From Vespa crabro (taxonomy: Eukaryota > Arthropoda > Insecta > Hymenoptera > Vespidae), in assembly GCF_910589235.1 (NCBI RefSeq), contig NC_060962.1, forward strand, positions 1,955,732-2,019,731: a DNA stretch of 64,000 nucleotides. The letters are read 5' to 3'. A program made the translations under genes and the position numbers. Below are positions 14,407 through 25,800 of the stretch, piece by piece; positions within the stretch are counted from its first letter, which is position 1, and each line of letters begins with the position of its first letter. The notes under the pieces are model-generated. The model worked only from the letters and a program-made list of their open reading frames with translations, ran no database searches and was not told where the DNA came from.

Positions 14407-15508
14407 TATTTTTAAAATCCACGCATTTCTTCTCGGCACCCTTCATTCATGTGAATAAACATCATGCACGAGTTTTTATGAGAATTCTTTGTAATTTCTA
14501 TTCTAAAAATGTGTCGAATATATTCACAAAATACTATGTGTACACATATATGTCTAATACAGAATGCTCCTTTTATACAAACGAAAAAATATTTCGTTTT
14601 CTCTTGAAATGTAAAGAAAAAGTATTTACGGAAATAATAAAAAAATTTGTAATTAAAATCTGACTCGGGCAGCATTATATGTATTTATTCCTAATTTTGT
14701 ATTCAATTAATTGAATTATTTCTATTACTACAGTAATCATTTTGTTGGAAAACGTATAAAATAAAAAATTTACTTTGTGAACCTTGCTTAAAAAAAAATA
14801 AATTACTTTCTAGAACATTTAACTATACTTTCTAATAATTAAAAAAATTATTTTAAAAAACGGAATGTGAGAAAGTGAATTATTTCATTTGGCATAAAAA
14901 TAATGAAGTGAAAAATGAAAGAAAGGAAGAATTTTGAATTTAATTCATTATAACAAGATCAAATAAATAGAACGGAAGTCAAAAATCTTTCGATGATGGT
15001 TTCGTGTTGATTACTCGAAAACTTCTCGGAATGCGATTTCAATAAGCGACCACTCTAGGAATCATAAACTAACGGATATGAAACAATTTAGTAGGGATGA
15101 ATCGCATCGCGGAATCGCTCGTGGGGATCAAGCCGTAGCGTTTTACGCGCGAGAACGCAGAGTCGCGTGCGTCCAAGAGTCAACGTTTCGTCGAGTAGTT
15201 CGTTTCCGGAATACACAGAATCAATTTCCGTTGAGTAAATAGCTCCTGGATACTTCGAATCTGTTATAAACGCACGCACCTGTATTGTTTCCTTCGTCAA
15301 CGTACTGAATGATACATCCTAGTCGAATCTTTTGCGTTATAATTTAAAAATAAATCAATGAAAAATAGCAAAAATTCGTACAAAATTTGTCCTTAGTTTT
15401 TTCTACGAAAGAAAATAAATTTTTATGAATCAGAAACAGTGATCTTGTTAGATTGAAAGAACATATTCGACACAAATAAGGATAAGTAATATAATAGAAT
15501 TGTCACGT
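14405..15508. other. AT-rich spacer, no gene seen
   Basis: Two ORFs of 70-87 codons at 14412-14675 overlap on opposite strands and look like chance. A less AT-rich island (15070-15300) contains an open frame on the minus strand without features I can name. Confidence 0.4.
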
Positions 15509-15514
15509 TTTTAT
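15509..15514 (-). terminator. Poly(A) signal for the small minus-strand ORF
   Basis: AATAAA read on the minus strand, about 16 bases beyond the TGA stop. AT-rich DNA produces this hexamer often, so on its own it is weak. Confidence 0.35.
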
Positions 15515-15530
15515 TTTGAAATCAAAGCTG

Positions 15531-15758
15531 TCAAAACTTATGGTTTCTGAAACGACGTCTTTGTTTGTTCGGATACTGGACACCAAAGGAATCACCGTCA
15601 CCGGAGCTGGATGCCATAATACTTTCTCTTTGCTCCTTCCCTCGAAAGCTCGAGTTGTTTTTATCTAAAGTAAAAATATTCTCAAGAGTTGACGATTGCG
15701 AAAAACAATAGAAGCAATCATCTTCATCGTCGTAAAAGTGGTACGTTTTTTTCAACAT
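15531..15758 (-). CDS. Small hypothetical protein (75 aa)
   Basis: I do not recognise this protein. The ORF begins at an ATG at 15758-15756 with a purine at -3 (reading on upstream would need a GTG start) and ends in TGA at 15533-15531. An AATAAA poly(A) signal follows on the minus strand at about 15514-15509, an unusually tight fit for a gene end. The product starts MLKKTYHFYDDEDD, with an acidic patch and a Cys-Phe-Tyr-Cys pair at residues 15-18. It has a Ser/Gly/Asp-rich middle and a basic tail (QRRRFRNHKF). A pyrimidine-rich AG near 15667-15662 could be a splice acceptor, so this may be the last exon of a longer gene. It diverges from the plus-strand candidate at 15935 with 176 bp between the starts. 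Existence as a gene is an inference from poly(A) placement and composition. Confidence 0.35.
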   Translation of the reverse strand: MLKKTYHFYDDEDDCFYCFSQSSTLENIFTLDKNNSSFRGKEQRESIMASSSGDGDSFGVQYPNKQRRRFRNHKF

Positions 15759-15934
15759 TACTTTTGCCACGGCCTAGTGTCTATAGTAACATCAATAACA
15801 TGGCACGCTTTCGGCGATAAAATAACCTCTCGTTTTTTAAAAGAAAAAAAAATAATAACAAAATTTCAACAAATCATCCGCAAAATTTGTTATCTCAGAA
15901 AACATTCAAATATACGAATTATAAATTAATAGCA
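15759..15934. promoter_or_regulatory. Possible bidirectional promoter
   Basis: This is the 176-bp interval between the two divergent ORF starts. It has a GC-richer left half and an A-rich right half, and I see no TATA box. It stands or falls with the two flanking gene candidates. Confidence 0.2.
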
Positions 15935-16434
15935 ATGGGTGTTTGTGCAAGGAAATCCGATTTTCATTCAAGTATTCCTTTTTATGGATGGCAAGGATGG
16001 AGTTTTCTAACTTTTATCGCTATCATTGTTTTAATCGCCATTATTTACAACAATTATTTGCGCGTAAGTCACGACATTTTAATTTATTGAAAAATTTCAT
16101 CCCTATATCTCCTTTTGTCTCTATCCTTTTCATTATGTACAATGTTATAACAAGCTTACCATTAAAAGAAATTAATTTTTTATAAGTATTGCATAATCAA
16201 ACACTGTTTACGACTAATGGATAAACCGCGTGTATTTCTAATACCACGTCGATTACTTAAAAGGACTTATTCATTAATAAGAGAAATATCAGAATCATTT
16301 ATTTCCTTCCAATGATGAATAATACTCGCGCGAGAAATCTCATATGATGTATAATCTGCCTCCATTTATCTCCGGTTACCGTTCCGAAGTCTGACAAGTT
16401 AGACCCAATGTCGGAACTTGTTACGAACGTCTAG
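15935..16434 (+). CDS. Candidate two-exon microprotein with one membrane segment (57 aa)
   Basis: Not recognised. Exon 1 (15935-16063) starts at an ATG with G at -3 and G at +4. It encodes 43 residues: a 26-residue head (SSIPFYGWQGW near its end), then a strongly hydrophobic Phe/Ile/Leu segment at about residues 23-40, then NNYLR. It ends at a consensus CGC|GTAAGT donor in phase 0. A possible exon 2 (16390-16434) follows a pyrimidine-rich stretch ending in AG. It reads SDKLDPMSELVTNV and then TAG, and AATAAA lies at 16501. The predicted product is a single-pass membrane microprotein. An in-frame ATG upstream at 15887 would add 16 residues. The first exon is fairly convincing; the choice of second exon is a guess. 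Exon 1 could instead open a longer gene. Confidence 0.35.
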
Positions 16435-16500
16435 CTAACTTTTTATATCACTATTACTTTAGCAATTTCTCAAAAATTCCTTCTCCTATGCGGTCTCTGT

Positions 16501-16506
16501 AATAAA
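16501..16506 (+). terminator. Poly(A) signal of the microprotein candidate
   Basis: AATAAA lies 67 bases after the TAG at 16432-16434. Confidence 0.3.
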
Positions 16507-17848
16507 ACCTATTCAAATCTTTAAGTTACAATATTTGAATGAAAAATCTTTTCTTAAGGAAATCTTTCGAACGATTCTTCCTTATATCGAACATTTCCAT
16601 CTCCTCTTTAATGACTAATTAGATATTTTATCAATGCTAGACTAATGATCAGAAATATGTTCAAAGATATTACCTTTTATTAATTATAATTCCATTAAAT
16701 ATCATGAATGTTATATTTTATAACTTAAACGTTGCAGAAATCATCTTAGATTTAATGGAATCCGCCTAAAAAGAGATGGAGACTTGCATATTTCAAAGAA
16801 TAATAAGGGGGCTAATTACTTGAATGCAAACTATCTTAATCAGGAAATGATAAATTTACTCATCAAGCAACAAATTTTATAACAGAATATATGCCATCAT
16901 CTATAGACTAACTTGATTAAGTACACTGCTTCAAAAATCAAAGTACTGTTAAATAAACCTATGTGAATTCGATTATAATGGGAATAATGTAATTAAACTA
17001 ATCAAACGTGGAGATCTCGGAAGTGGACGTCGGTAAAGCTACTTGGATGTTTCCACACAAATACGGGCTCATAATATATTTTTCTTTCCCTTCGATAATC
17101 CTAACGGCAGATAATCTGATCTTTCGTATGGAAAATAATTCAGAAAAAAACCATGAATATTTAATGAATCCTTTAATATAGGAATTACAGGGATATGTTT
17201 GAACAGTAAAAATAATAGACGCTATCAATGTAGAAATAAGATTAAACATATGTAATAAATGCTATTAACATTTACAAACGCTGTTATTTTATTGGAGAAA
17301 TTATTCTCTCTTGAATCTGTATAATGTACACTTTTCGAATAAATTAATTACCTACCCATTTATTTTATTTTAACATATGAATCCTACATACTTATGTACA
17401 TACATATACATTGCGTCGCAAAAATATACAGATATTTTTCGGGATTAGATCACTTTTTTTTTAGGATAAATAAAATATTGTGGAATTTTTAATAGATACA
17501 AAATTAATTATTAAATTATATGTGATATATATAGAATTGTATCATAATAAAAGCAAATAAATTATTATTTTCTTTTTCATGTACTTTTTACAGGATATTA
17601 ATTTTTTTTATTATCTATATCAAAATTTAGATCATTTTATGCAGACTGTAAAAAGTTATTCAATTTCAATACGTATCCGAATATTTTTGTGATCCATTTT
17701 TCTTTTATTACATATATATATTTACATGCATAATGGTTTATGCATACGAACTGTTGTGTTACTTTTTCTTGAGTTTTATATCACACAGCGTAGCTTGTGG
17801 TGATCACCGCGTATCGTTATTGGACGACGAAGCTTGAAACTGGAGGAT
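16507..17848. other. Spacer with one coding-like fragment
   Basis: The block is AT-rich. A 59-codon plus-strand frame (17002-17181) has protein-like composition but no acceptor, start or donor. The opposite strand carries an 83-codon ORF (17249-16998) over the same bases. Neither can be called a gene. Confidence 0.4.
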
Positions 17849-17877
17849 GAGAGAGAAAGAGAGAGAAAGAGAAAGGA

Positions 17878-17924
<47 letters not shown>
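17849..17924. repeat. (GA)n microsatellite
   Basis: About 38 GA-type units with AAAG interruptions. It lies 1.2 kb upstream of the presumed CREB3-like promoter. Confidence 0.95.
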
Positions 17925-19156
17925 ACGATGTACGATACATCAGAGACTTGATTAGCAGGAACACATATATATCCGAGCTTCTGCGATTTACGGTTCGCGC
18001 GTTGTCCGGTGCAGCCGGAAGTGGATGGCCACGGCCACTGGAGGCAATCGTGCGAAGCGTGCAAGCGGAGACTCGGAGTTTCCGCCGAAAATGAATTATT
18101 CCATCGGGTTATCAACGCAACGGTGAAGGTCGACCATGGTGAAGGGATGAAAAAGAGAACGAGACGATTAAAGAGGTACTAGATTAAAACCCGGAAGATA
18201 CTTCTTTTTCTCTCGCTTCACAGAACTTTTATGATGTTGAAATTTATTTTAGTATCTACGAATAGTAGAAAAAAATAAGAACGAAGATACGACTGAGAAC
18301 TTTCGCAGATGTTTTCCGTTTATTGCGAATTTTTGATCTTTTTTTATCAGAACAAATTGCAAGATAGATAAGTTTAATGAATAAATAATGTATAATTCAA
18401 TATTAATGTACATACGTTTTAAATGTACAATTAATGCACATATATTTTAATCATTTCATTGGTTTTGTTAGTATATTCCCAATTATAAATGTTAAATAAT
18501 ATTAAATATTTCAATAATTAAATAAAGTGTACATAATTAAAAATAAAAAAAAAAATGCGATACAAATTAAAATAATATCGTATTTTCTTATGCTTCTTAT
18601 GCTTACTAACGTAGCCGCTAGAATACGCTACCTTAATTTTCCAAGAAGCAATTTTTTCCTCTGTTGATAATATTCAGAATAAAATTTTTTTATCTCTTTT
18701 TAAAAATGAAATATTGATATTTACTGATAAATACCAAGATGTAATATCCAAAATTATTTTGAATACATAACACATAACATTATATCGTTTTCTACATTAC
18801 CTACTGATAATGCCTGATGTAATCGTAGGTCAAATATAATGTGCATCCTGTTCAAGTAGGTATCACGCACTTCGATCGCCTTGCTAAAAAGTACCAAAAA
18901 TATTAAAAGCATTATTGTATATCGTTCATCTTCAAATACATCGCGATAACATCGTAAGAAAAGAAAATATTTAAAAAGAAAAAAAATGAAAAATGAACTT
19001 GAGAAAATATTATTTCTACTAAAATTTTCACATATCTAGAGAATGAAAACCCTTTCAAAATATTCGTCCCTGCATGAGTGCTCAAAATCGATCTATCGCG
19101 TAGTTCGAGCGGACCAATCACATGCTCGCTCGTAGTCGCGCCGCCGTGTGACGCGT
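17925..19156. other. Upstream flank of the CREB3-like gene
   Basis: A GC-rich island (17975-18175) is followed by about 900 bp of AT-rich DNA. No gene can be supported. The island could be a distal promoter or enhancer, or an upstream noncoding exon, of the CREB3-like gene. Confidence 0.4.
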
Positions 19157-19173
19157 TCAGTGCCACGTTGGCA
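19157..19173 (+). promoter_or_regulatory. Initiator-like TCAGT overlapping a CREB3/XBP1-type TGCCACGT element
   Basis: TCAGT (19157-19161) matches the arthropod initiator consensus. It overlaps TGCCACGTTGGCA (19161-19173), a perfect inverted repeat of TGCCA around CGT. TGCCACGT is the core of the site bound by CREB3-family and XBP1 bZIP factors. It lies in a short GC-rich stretch (19090-19195) about 860 bp before the start codon. This is consistent with a core promoter at which the protein could regulate its own gene; that role is inference. Confidence 0.4.
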
Positions 19174-19426
19174 GCGCGGCCGACGCCTTCGTTTTCTGTT
19201 ACTTTTGTTTCATCGATTCACCTATACAATTTGTAAAAAAAATAAAAAGGAAAAAAAGTGTGTGCACGAAAATAAATATATTGATATAGAAAAGAAAAAG
19301 TATAGATTTAAAATCATTAAAATCGTATCGTGAGAATATCGGAGGAGCCTCTAAAAAAATAGACAAGGACGAAGTGTTTCAATCGTGTGAAAAAGCTAAG
19401 GAGAATAAATAAGAGAAAAGCAAAAA

Positions 19427-19448
19427 AGAGAAAGAGAGAGAGAGAGAG

Positions 19449-19481
<33 letters not shown>

Positions 19482-19562
19482 AAGAGAGAGAGAAAAAGAG
19501 GGAGCGAGCCATTCTAAAAGTCCCTCTCTCCTTCTCTCTTTCTTTTTCTCTCTCTTTTTCTC
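19427..19562. repeat. (GA)n(GATA)n(GACA)n array and following (CT)n tract in the 5' leader
   Basis: GA units are followed by three to four GATA units, then about five GACA units and GA again (to 19500). A CT-rich tract follows at about 19520-19562. Both would be transcribed if the promoter is at about 19157. They could pair in RNA as a GA:CU stem. Confidence 0.85.
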
Positions 19563-19816
19563 AACACAGCGAGTGGTGGGGGAGTAAAAATATCTCTTTC
19601 TCTCTTCCTCCCTCCATCTCTTACTCGACACTGTGAAATCCGATTCCGAACGAGTAAGGAGACTGTCCCTTCCACTACTCTTCTCCACCCGAGCTCATTA
19701 GTCCACTTTCGTACGTTATCGTGTTCATTTTCGTGATACGAAGCGCTTCGTCACATTGCGTGAAAACACGCGGTTCTTTCCACAGAGAAAAAACCCTTCA
19801 ATACATTATTTCTTTC

Positions 19817-19831
19817 ATGGAGGAAGTTTAA
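19817..19831 (+). promoter_or_regulatory. Four-residue upstream ORF in the CREB3-like leader
   Basis: ATG at 19817 encodes M-E-E-V and then TAA at 19829-19831. It is the only ATG between about 19690 and the main start at 19999/20017, and it lies 186 bases before 20017. Its start context is weak at -3 (T) but has G at +4. It could reduce or condition translation of the main ORF if present in the mRNA. Confidence 0.4.
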
Positions 19832-19871
19832 TACAAGAAAATAACTTCTTCTTCCTTTGCTTTAACAAGTA

Positions 19872-19950
19872 TTGTGTGTGTGTGCGTGTGCGTGCGTGCG
19901 TGAGTGCGTGTGATTGTGCGTGGCGCGTGCGCGCGCGCGCGTCTCGTGTG
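19872..19950. repeat. Alternating purine-pyrimidine (GT/GC)n tract in the 5' leader
   Basis: GT and GC dinucleotides alternate for about 75 bases, ending in a GCGCGC run. Such tracts are favourable to left-handed Z-DNA. The tract lies about 70 bases before the coding start of the CREB3-like gene. Confidence 0.85.
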
Positions 19951-20016
19951 TTAATCAGCTTTTGGAAAGGAGAACAAAAAAGATACTTTTTTTTCTTGAT
20001 GAAAAAGAGTGCAATT

Positions 20017-22290
20017 ATGTCGTCGTCATCATCCTCTTCGGATATGAATTTCATGGATTTATTATTTTCTCGCGAAGACGCCTTCCTTAAGGATGTCGTT
20101 AAGGATGAGCCTTTCGTCGATCACAATTACACTGACGACGCCATCACGGTAAGTTTCAGACGCACGGTCACAACCGGCTTTATCGATGACACGAATAACT
20201 TTGTCATGAATAAATGTTGAACTTAGCTACAATAGTTTACGAGATTTCCATCGTAAACTTCTATAGGTTGTTGTTCCCTTCGATTCTGTTATAATGAAAA
20301 AGCAGTTTTCGTGACTCTCTTTCGTGGAATTCGATGAAATACAGATTTTTTGTTGTCTTCTTATCACATAGAACGAATCTCCTTATCTCATCGAACGGAT
20401 AATTTTAATCTTATAACGAAGAATTTATTAGATCTCTCAATAAAATCATTTTACGTATTTTTAACGTAAGAATTTGTTTCAATAATTTTATGACACCATT
20501 ATATTCTTAATATTGATTCTATCATAGTATATGATAAAAATGTTAGGTTTAAGTATCGATTATACATAATTAATTATAACGGTAACTATTAAAAATATAA
20601 TTGATTCGATTAAAAATTTATACAGGAAGTATGAAAGTTTGAAAAAATTTTTAACTTAGACTTATTGTACTTGTTATCTCTTGTGAGAAAAATAAAATAA
20701 GATACTATGATCGGATTTCTAGTGATCTCATGGGAGGATCATTGACCGTTTATATTTCACCGCATCTTGTGCTACTTTTCACTTACATATTTTATTGTTC
20801 TTATTAATCTGTAAAAGTAGGAATATCGTTAATCGAAACCTTTCACGAAACGTGTTTTCGGATTTTTACGCGTAAACATATGTTATCACGGAACTTCCTT
20901 CTTCTATCGAAGTAAACAAATAAAAAACGAAAAGCATCAATCGAAAAAAACTGACGAGAAACTCAATCGTAAGACCAAACCTCGCGGGAAATTCCCGTTA
21001 TTCATCTTTCTCCCGTCGTAAGACGTTAACATATGGTGCATATGTACCCACGTGCACGCTAACGTTCTTCTCGAATCGTTCAGTTGCTTACGAGATTGAA
21101 CGGAACAGAGTAATCCAAATAATTATAGTTTAATACAGATACCGACAAATTCTAATACAGGATGAACATGAACTTCGTTATAAAATTTACTTTAAAATAT
21201 ATTTTCCTACACTTTAATTTCATTATTTTTCTTTTTTTTTTTTTTTTATTATTATTATTATATAAAGATATACTTAACAACAACGATTTTTTCGAAATAT
21301 TTTCTAAACGCATAATTCGATCGATTCATATTTATTATATTATACGTAGGAACGAGCATAAAAATAAAAATGAATTTCTTTGTATACTATCAAAATAAGA
21401 AATGAGAATTAAGTAAATATCAAACATTCTAGTGATATTTTCTTGAATGAATATTATATGAATTATGTAATCGTTATGAATTTTTAGCATCCATATGGAA
21501 TGATCTCGTACACGTGCCGATATTATATATGTATATACGTCGTCATATTGAATTCTTCTTCAAATCTCTTTAGCGAGAAACTTCATCTATCCTTACATTA
21601 AAAATATGTATTTTTGTCGTAAGAACAATGCTTTTAATTATTAAGTAAATTAACACTTTCTCCTATTATCTTTCTACAAGAATATGTAGTTTAATCTAAC
21701 TCAATATTCAGAAGGATGAATGGACTTTCGATGCTCCGTTTCATCGTTTAATATCGCTTTCTAATTTTTTTCATTATTTTATACTGTACTTATTATAAAA
21801 CCTTAAAATTTCTTCTCAGTTTAAAATGATTCAAATTCTACTCGTTACGGCAAATGACCTTCGAACGTAGAATACCGTTAAGTTACGGGACTTCTTACGC
21901 TAGTATAAATATTCTCTTATGGACTCACCTAAAGAATCCAATTAAGGATTAACGCACGTTAATCAATGTAATTGAAGTTCATTCGATACATTGCTCTGAT
22001 TTAGGAATTAGAGTCTAATCTACTTCTTTCTAAATCGCTTGTAAGTTTGTAAATTATTGTTTACGTTATTATGCTCATTCTACAGATATTGCGATTCTGA
22101 TTTTAATAAATTTGCATGAAACTAACTTTCAAAATACGAAAAGATTCGCAAGATTGGTTTTTTTTCTATAAGAAAAATTGTATTCTCGTAAGAATAAAAA
22201 TCCGAGAAACGAAATGTATTTTCCCCTTAGAAAATTCACATTACAATCTCAATTAGGATGAATTGATAATGACGTAAATGAAAAACAGAC

Positions 22291-22350
<60 letters not shown>

Positions 22351-22792
22351 GAGGGGTGAGATATACAATTTACTCCAATCTGGGACGAGTTTCTTGCCAA
22401 TGGCGAGAAACGTGCTTTCTCAAGTTGAAGTTATGCCAACCGTTGATAAAAATAAAACGACGCATTATGTGAAAACAAAGATCTCTAATTTAATAACGCA
22501 TATTATCATAAATAAATAAGTAGTCTTAAGAGATTTGAATTTTTTTTCTTTTTTCGACAAAGATAAGCTTCATCGAAAGCTTGTGACATCATCGTCAAAT
22601 CGAACATCCTACAAAAAAGAAAATAATTATCCGAAAAAAAGAGAGACAAAAAACGTGCGATTTATTTATTTTGTTTTCTTTGACTTCTCAACGAAACATT
22701 TTCTGAAGTGTAAAAAAAGAATCATGACATTGCGGAATGATGAATTTCGCAAAGACTTGAAGAATGATTAGGAAGACTAAAATTTCGAGACA

Positions 22793-22843
<51 letters not shown>

Positions 22844-25800
22844 CGTTATTGACGCGTAGAAAGTTGTATTTTTTTCTTGATTTATGACCGCAATATCAAT
22901 ATAAAAGTATACATTAGTTTCAAAGTCAAGAACATTTTAGCTTAGATTTATTTTTAGATATCTTCTTAATTTACGGAGAAAGTCAACTTTATCTAAAATC
23001 ATTGATGGAAACTATGAGTTCAATGTTTTACAATCTGATAAAAATTTTCTAAAAACAAAGGAAAATGAATTATTTAAACGCATAAAATCTTATTAGAATA
23101 AGACTTACTAATCGAATAAAGCTATTAAAACTCGACATTAAACATCGATTATACATATGCGCGTTAAATACCACGAGTAACATTCAAAAGATAATTCTAC
23201 CGATGCTCGATGTTGCTTTAATCATGAGCGGCTAGCCATATATGTATGCACACACAAAAGCGCTTGGCTTCGAAGAAGTAGGTCGTACAATTTTTCGCGA
23301 ATAAATCCGTTCGTTCTTTTACCGTCAAGATTATAAGTCGATAAAGACGATTGTAAATTTAGAATTGAATCTTTAATATATGTAATCTTTGTTGCAGCAC
23401 ATATATAACATGTAATCTATATCACATCACAAATATATTTCATCGAACTATTCATCATTGCTATTGTTCAATATATAAATCTTTTTTAGACGGAAGAATG
23501 GCCAACGAATCCGGACGATTTCTTGGATTCGATTTTCAAATTAGAAGATAATCAATTCAATCTGATCGAAAATGATTTAGAAGCAATTCCATCCTCCTCA
23601 TCGGACAGTGGACTTTCCAGCGCTTTGAGTCTTTCCTGCGAGCAACAATTGAGTCCTCTTTTACCGATCGAAGAAGACCAAGCTGAAGTCTCGAATTCAG
23701 ATTTAAGCAGTCCCCAGAATTTTATGGATTTTGATTCACTAGGAAGTCCAAATCAATCGATGGGTAGTATCGACAGTCCTATAAGATCGGTTGTCAGCTC
23801 GAATATAGGATCACCAGTCACGGATGTTAACGAAGAAATGGAGTTCGAGCCAACTCTCGTAGCTGTGGTAAATCCTAACAATACCGTTCCTGATTCTACT
23901 CCTGTCATAACAACAGATCAACAACCGACAGTTAATATAGGTAAGAATATTCGTTATTTATTCGATCATCCAATTCAATTCTATCTTAAAATTACTATCA
24001 TATATATAATCGAACAAAAAATTATATAAGATAATTGTTCAGGATATTCTAGAATCTATTGATTTAATTTAAGATTAGTGTTATATCTTATCACCCCAAA
24101 AATACTAAATCGAATACACCAAAATGAGAACAATCTTATATTGATTTTTCCTACTTCTACATAAAGCTATCTTACTTTCAGAAAAAAATAATTCTGCTGC
24201 TAAAAAATATTACGTCTCATCAATCATTCGTTTTTAGCGTGACATAACGTAAATATCGATAATATTTCTATGATTTTAATATCACATTTGATACGTCAAT
24301 GTTCTGTACTGATTTAAAAAATTGCGAATTTTTAAAAATTGTTTATTAGAAATTAATTTTAGTTCTTAGATATTAATTATAGAAAATTATGTATTGAATG
24401 AATTGTTTGCTTTACAATTTTTTTTGTAAAGAATCATGGAGTTTGAAGTCGAATCCTTTTATTAAGAACACTTTATTTGCTTCAATCGTTTCATTAATAT
24501 GTCAACATAATTATTGTGACGCAAATCGTGGAAGTTTTTCTCGTTTATTGCATTTTTTTAACTCCTCTCGGATTCTTATTTGTTTATAGACAATATGAGG
24601 GAAAAAAATCTGACACATCGACGGATTAAAATAAATAATTCAGCTGCATATTGTATTTCTTTTTTTTTTGTTTTGTTTTGTTGACGAAACATATTTTTAA
24701 AGATGTTAAAGGAATAAAAAGTTTGATAAAGAGATAAGGAAATGGATTGTTAAGAGATAAAAGTGTATATTTTACAGAAGCACTAATTAAGCAGCAGGCA
24801 CATGTGACGCCTCAAGAAAATACGATAAATGTTCGCAATCTGACGTGCAGTGGAAAGAGAAACATAAGGCAATTAATTCGTGTTACACCAATGGGATCTG
24901 GTAACCCTAGGTCGATTTTATTACCCGTTAGCTTAAAGGACATGAAGGAAGTACGAACAATAAAGATAATAAACGCATCGCAAGCCAGAAATCTCAAAGG
25001 CTTCAAGATTAATCAAGCAAATATCATTAACAAACCTGTTCAGGTAGAAAAAAAGCATTATTTGCCATTCCTATTGAATATCATTATAAAAATACATTTT
25101 TTTTTAATATTTGAAAATAATTTATTTTTCTTCAGATGACCATAAAGCAAGAAGATTCCAGCAGCGAAAAAGGTTGTAATTCGAGTGACGAAATTTCGGA
25201 AACAGATTCACCTTATCCAAGATTAAAATTAAATGCTGAAGAAAAACGTCTTTTACAAAAGGAAGGAATAACATTACCAACTCATTATCCGCTCACGAAA
25301 CACGAAGAACGTGAGCTGAAGAGGATCAGACGTAAGATTCGCAACAAAATATCTGCTCAGGATTCACGTAAAAGAAAAAAGGAATACGTGGATGGATTGG
25401 AGGATCGTGTAAAACAGTGCACAGAAGAAAACATGACGTTGCTCAAACGTATAAAAGCACTCCAATCCCAAAATCAGAGTCTAGCCGGTCAACTTAAGAG
25501 ACTCCAAGCATTAATACAAAAAAGCAACAAGAGCGCTCAACCAGCAACTTGTCTGATGGTCCTGTTACTTTCGCTAGCACTCGTAGCTGTGCCGAATCTT
25601 CGACCACACTCAAATTCCAACAATGAACTCACAAAGGAGCAAGAACAACCTGAAAAGATGCCGCCTCTTGCAGGTGAGTCATTGTATTACTACAAATTCT
25701 AATATAATTATACATGTTATATATTACATTTTACTATCTCCACTTTTCTTCTTGCATTTCGTTCTTTAATGTGACTTAAACCTTTTTAGAACGTGTGAAT

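Larger units (their letters stand above)
20149..23489 (+). other. Intron 1 of the CREB3-like gene
   Basis: The 3.3-kb phase-0 intron runs from donor ACG|GTAAGT to acceptor CTTTTTTAG. It holds a (GA)n tract, a (TA)n tract and a half-CRE (TGACGTAA at about 22269). I saw no exon-like segment with matched splice sites. Confidence 0.85.

Noticed and set aside
15759..15770. Four-residue N-terminal extension of the small minus-strand ORF
   Set aside because: It would require GTG initiation; the first ATG is at 15758.
19756..19998. In-frame upstream extension of the CREB3-like ORF
   Set aside because: It has no in-frame ATG, only a TTG, and runs through the GT/GC repeat. The family begins near the acidic motif, so this is leader sequence.
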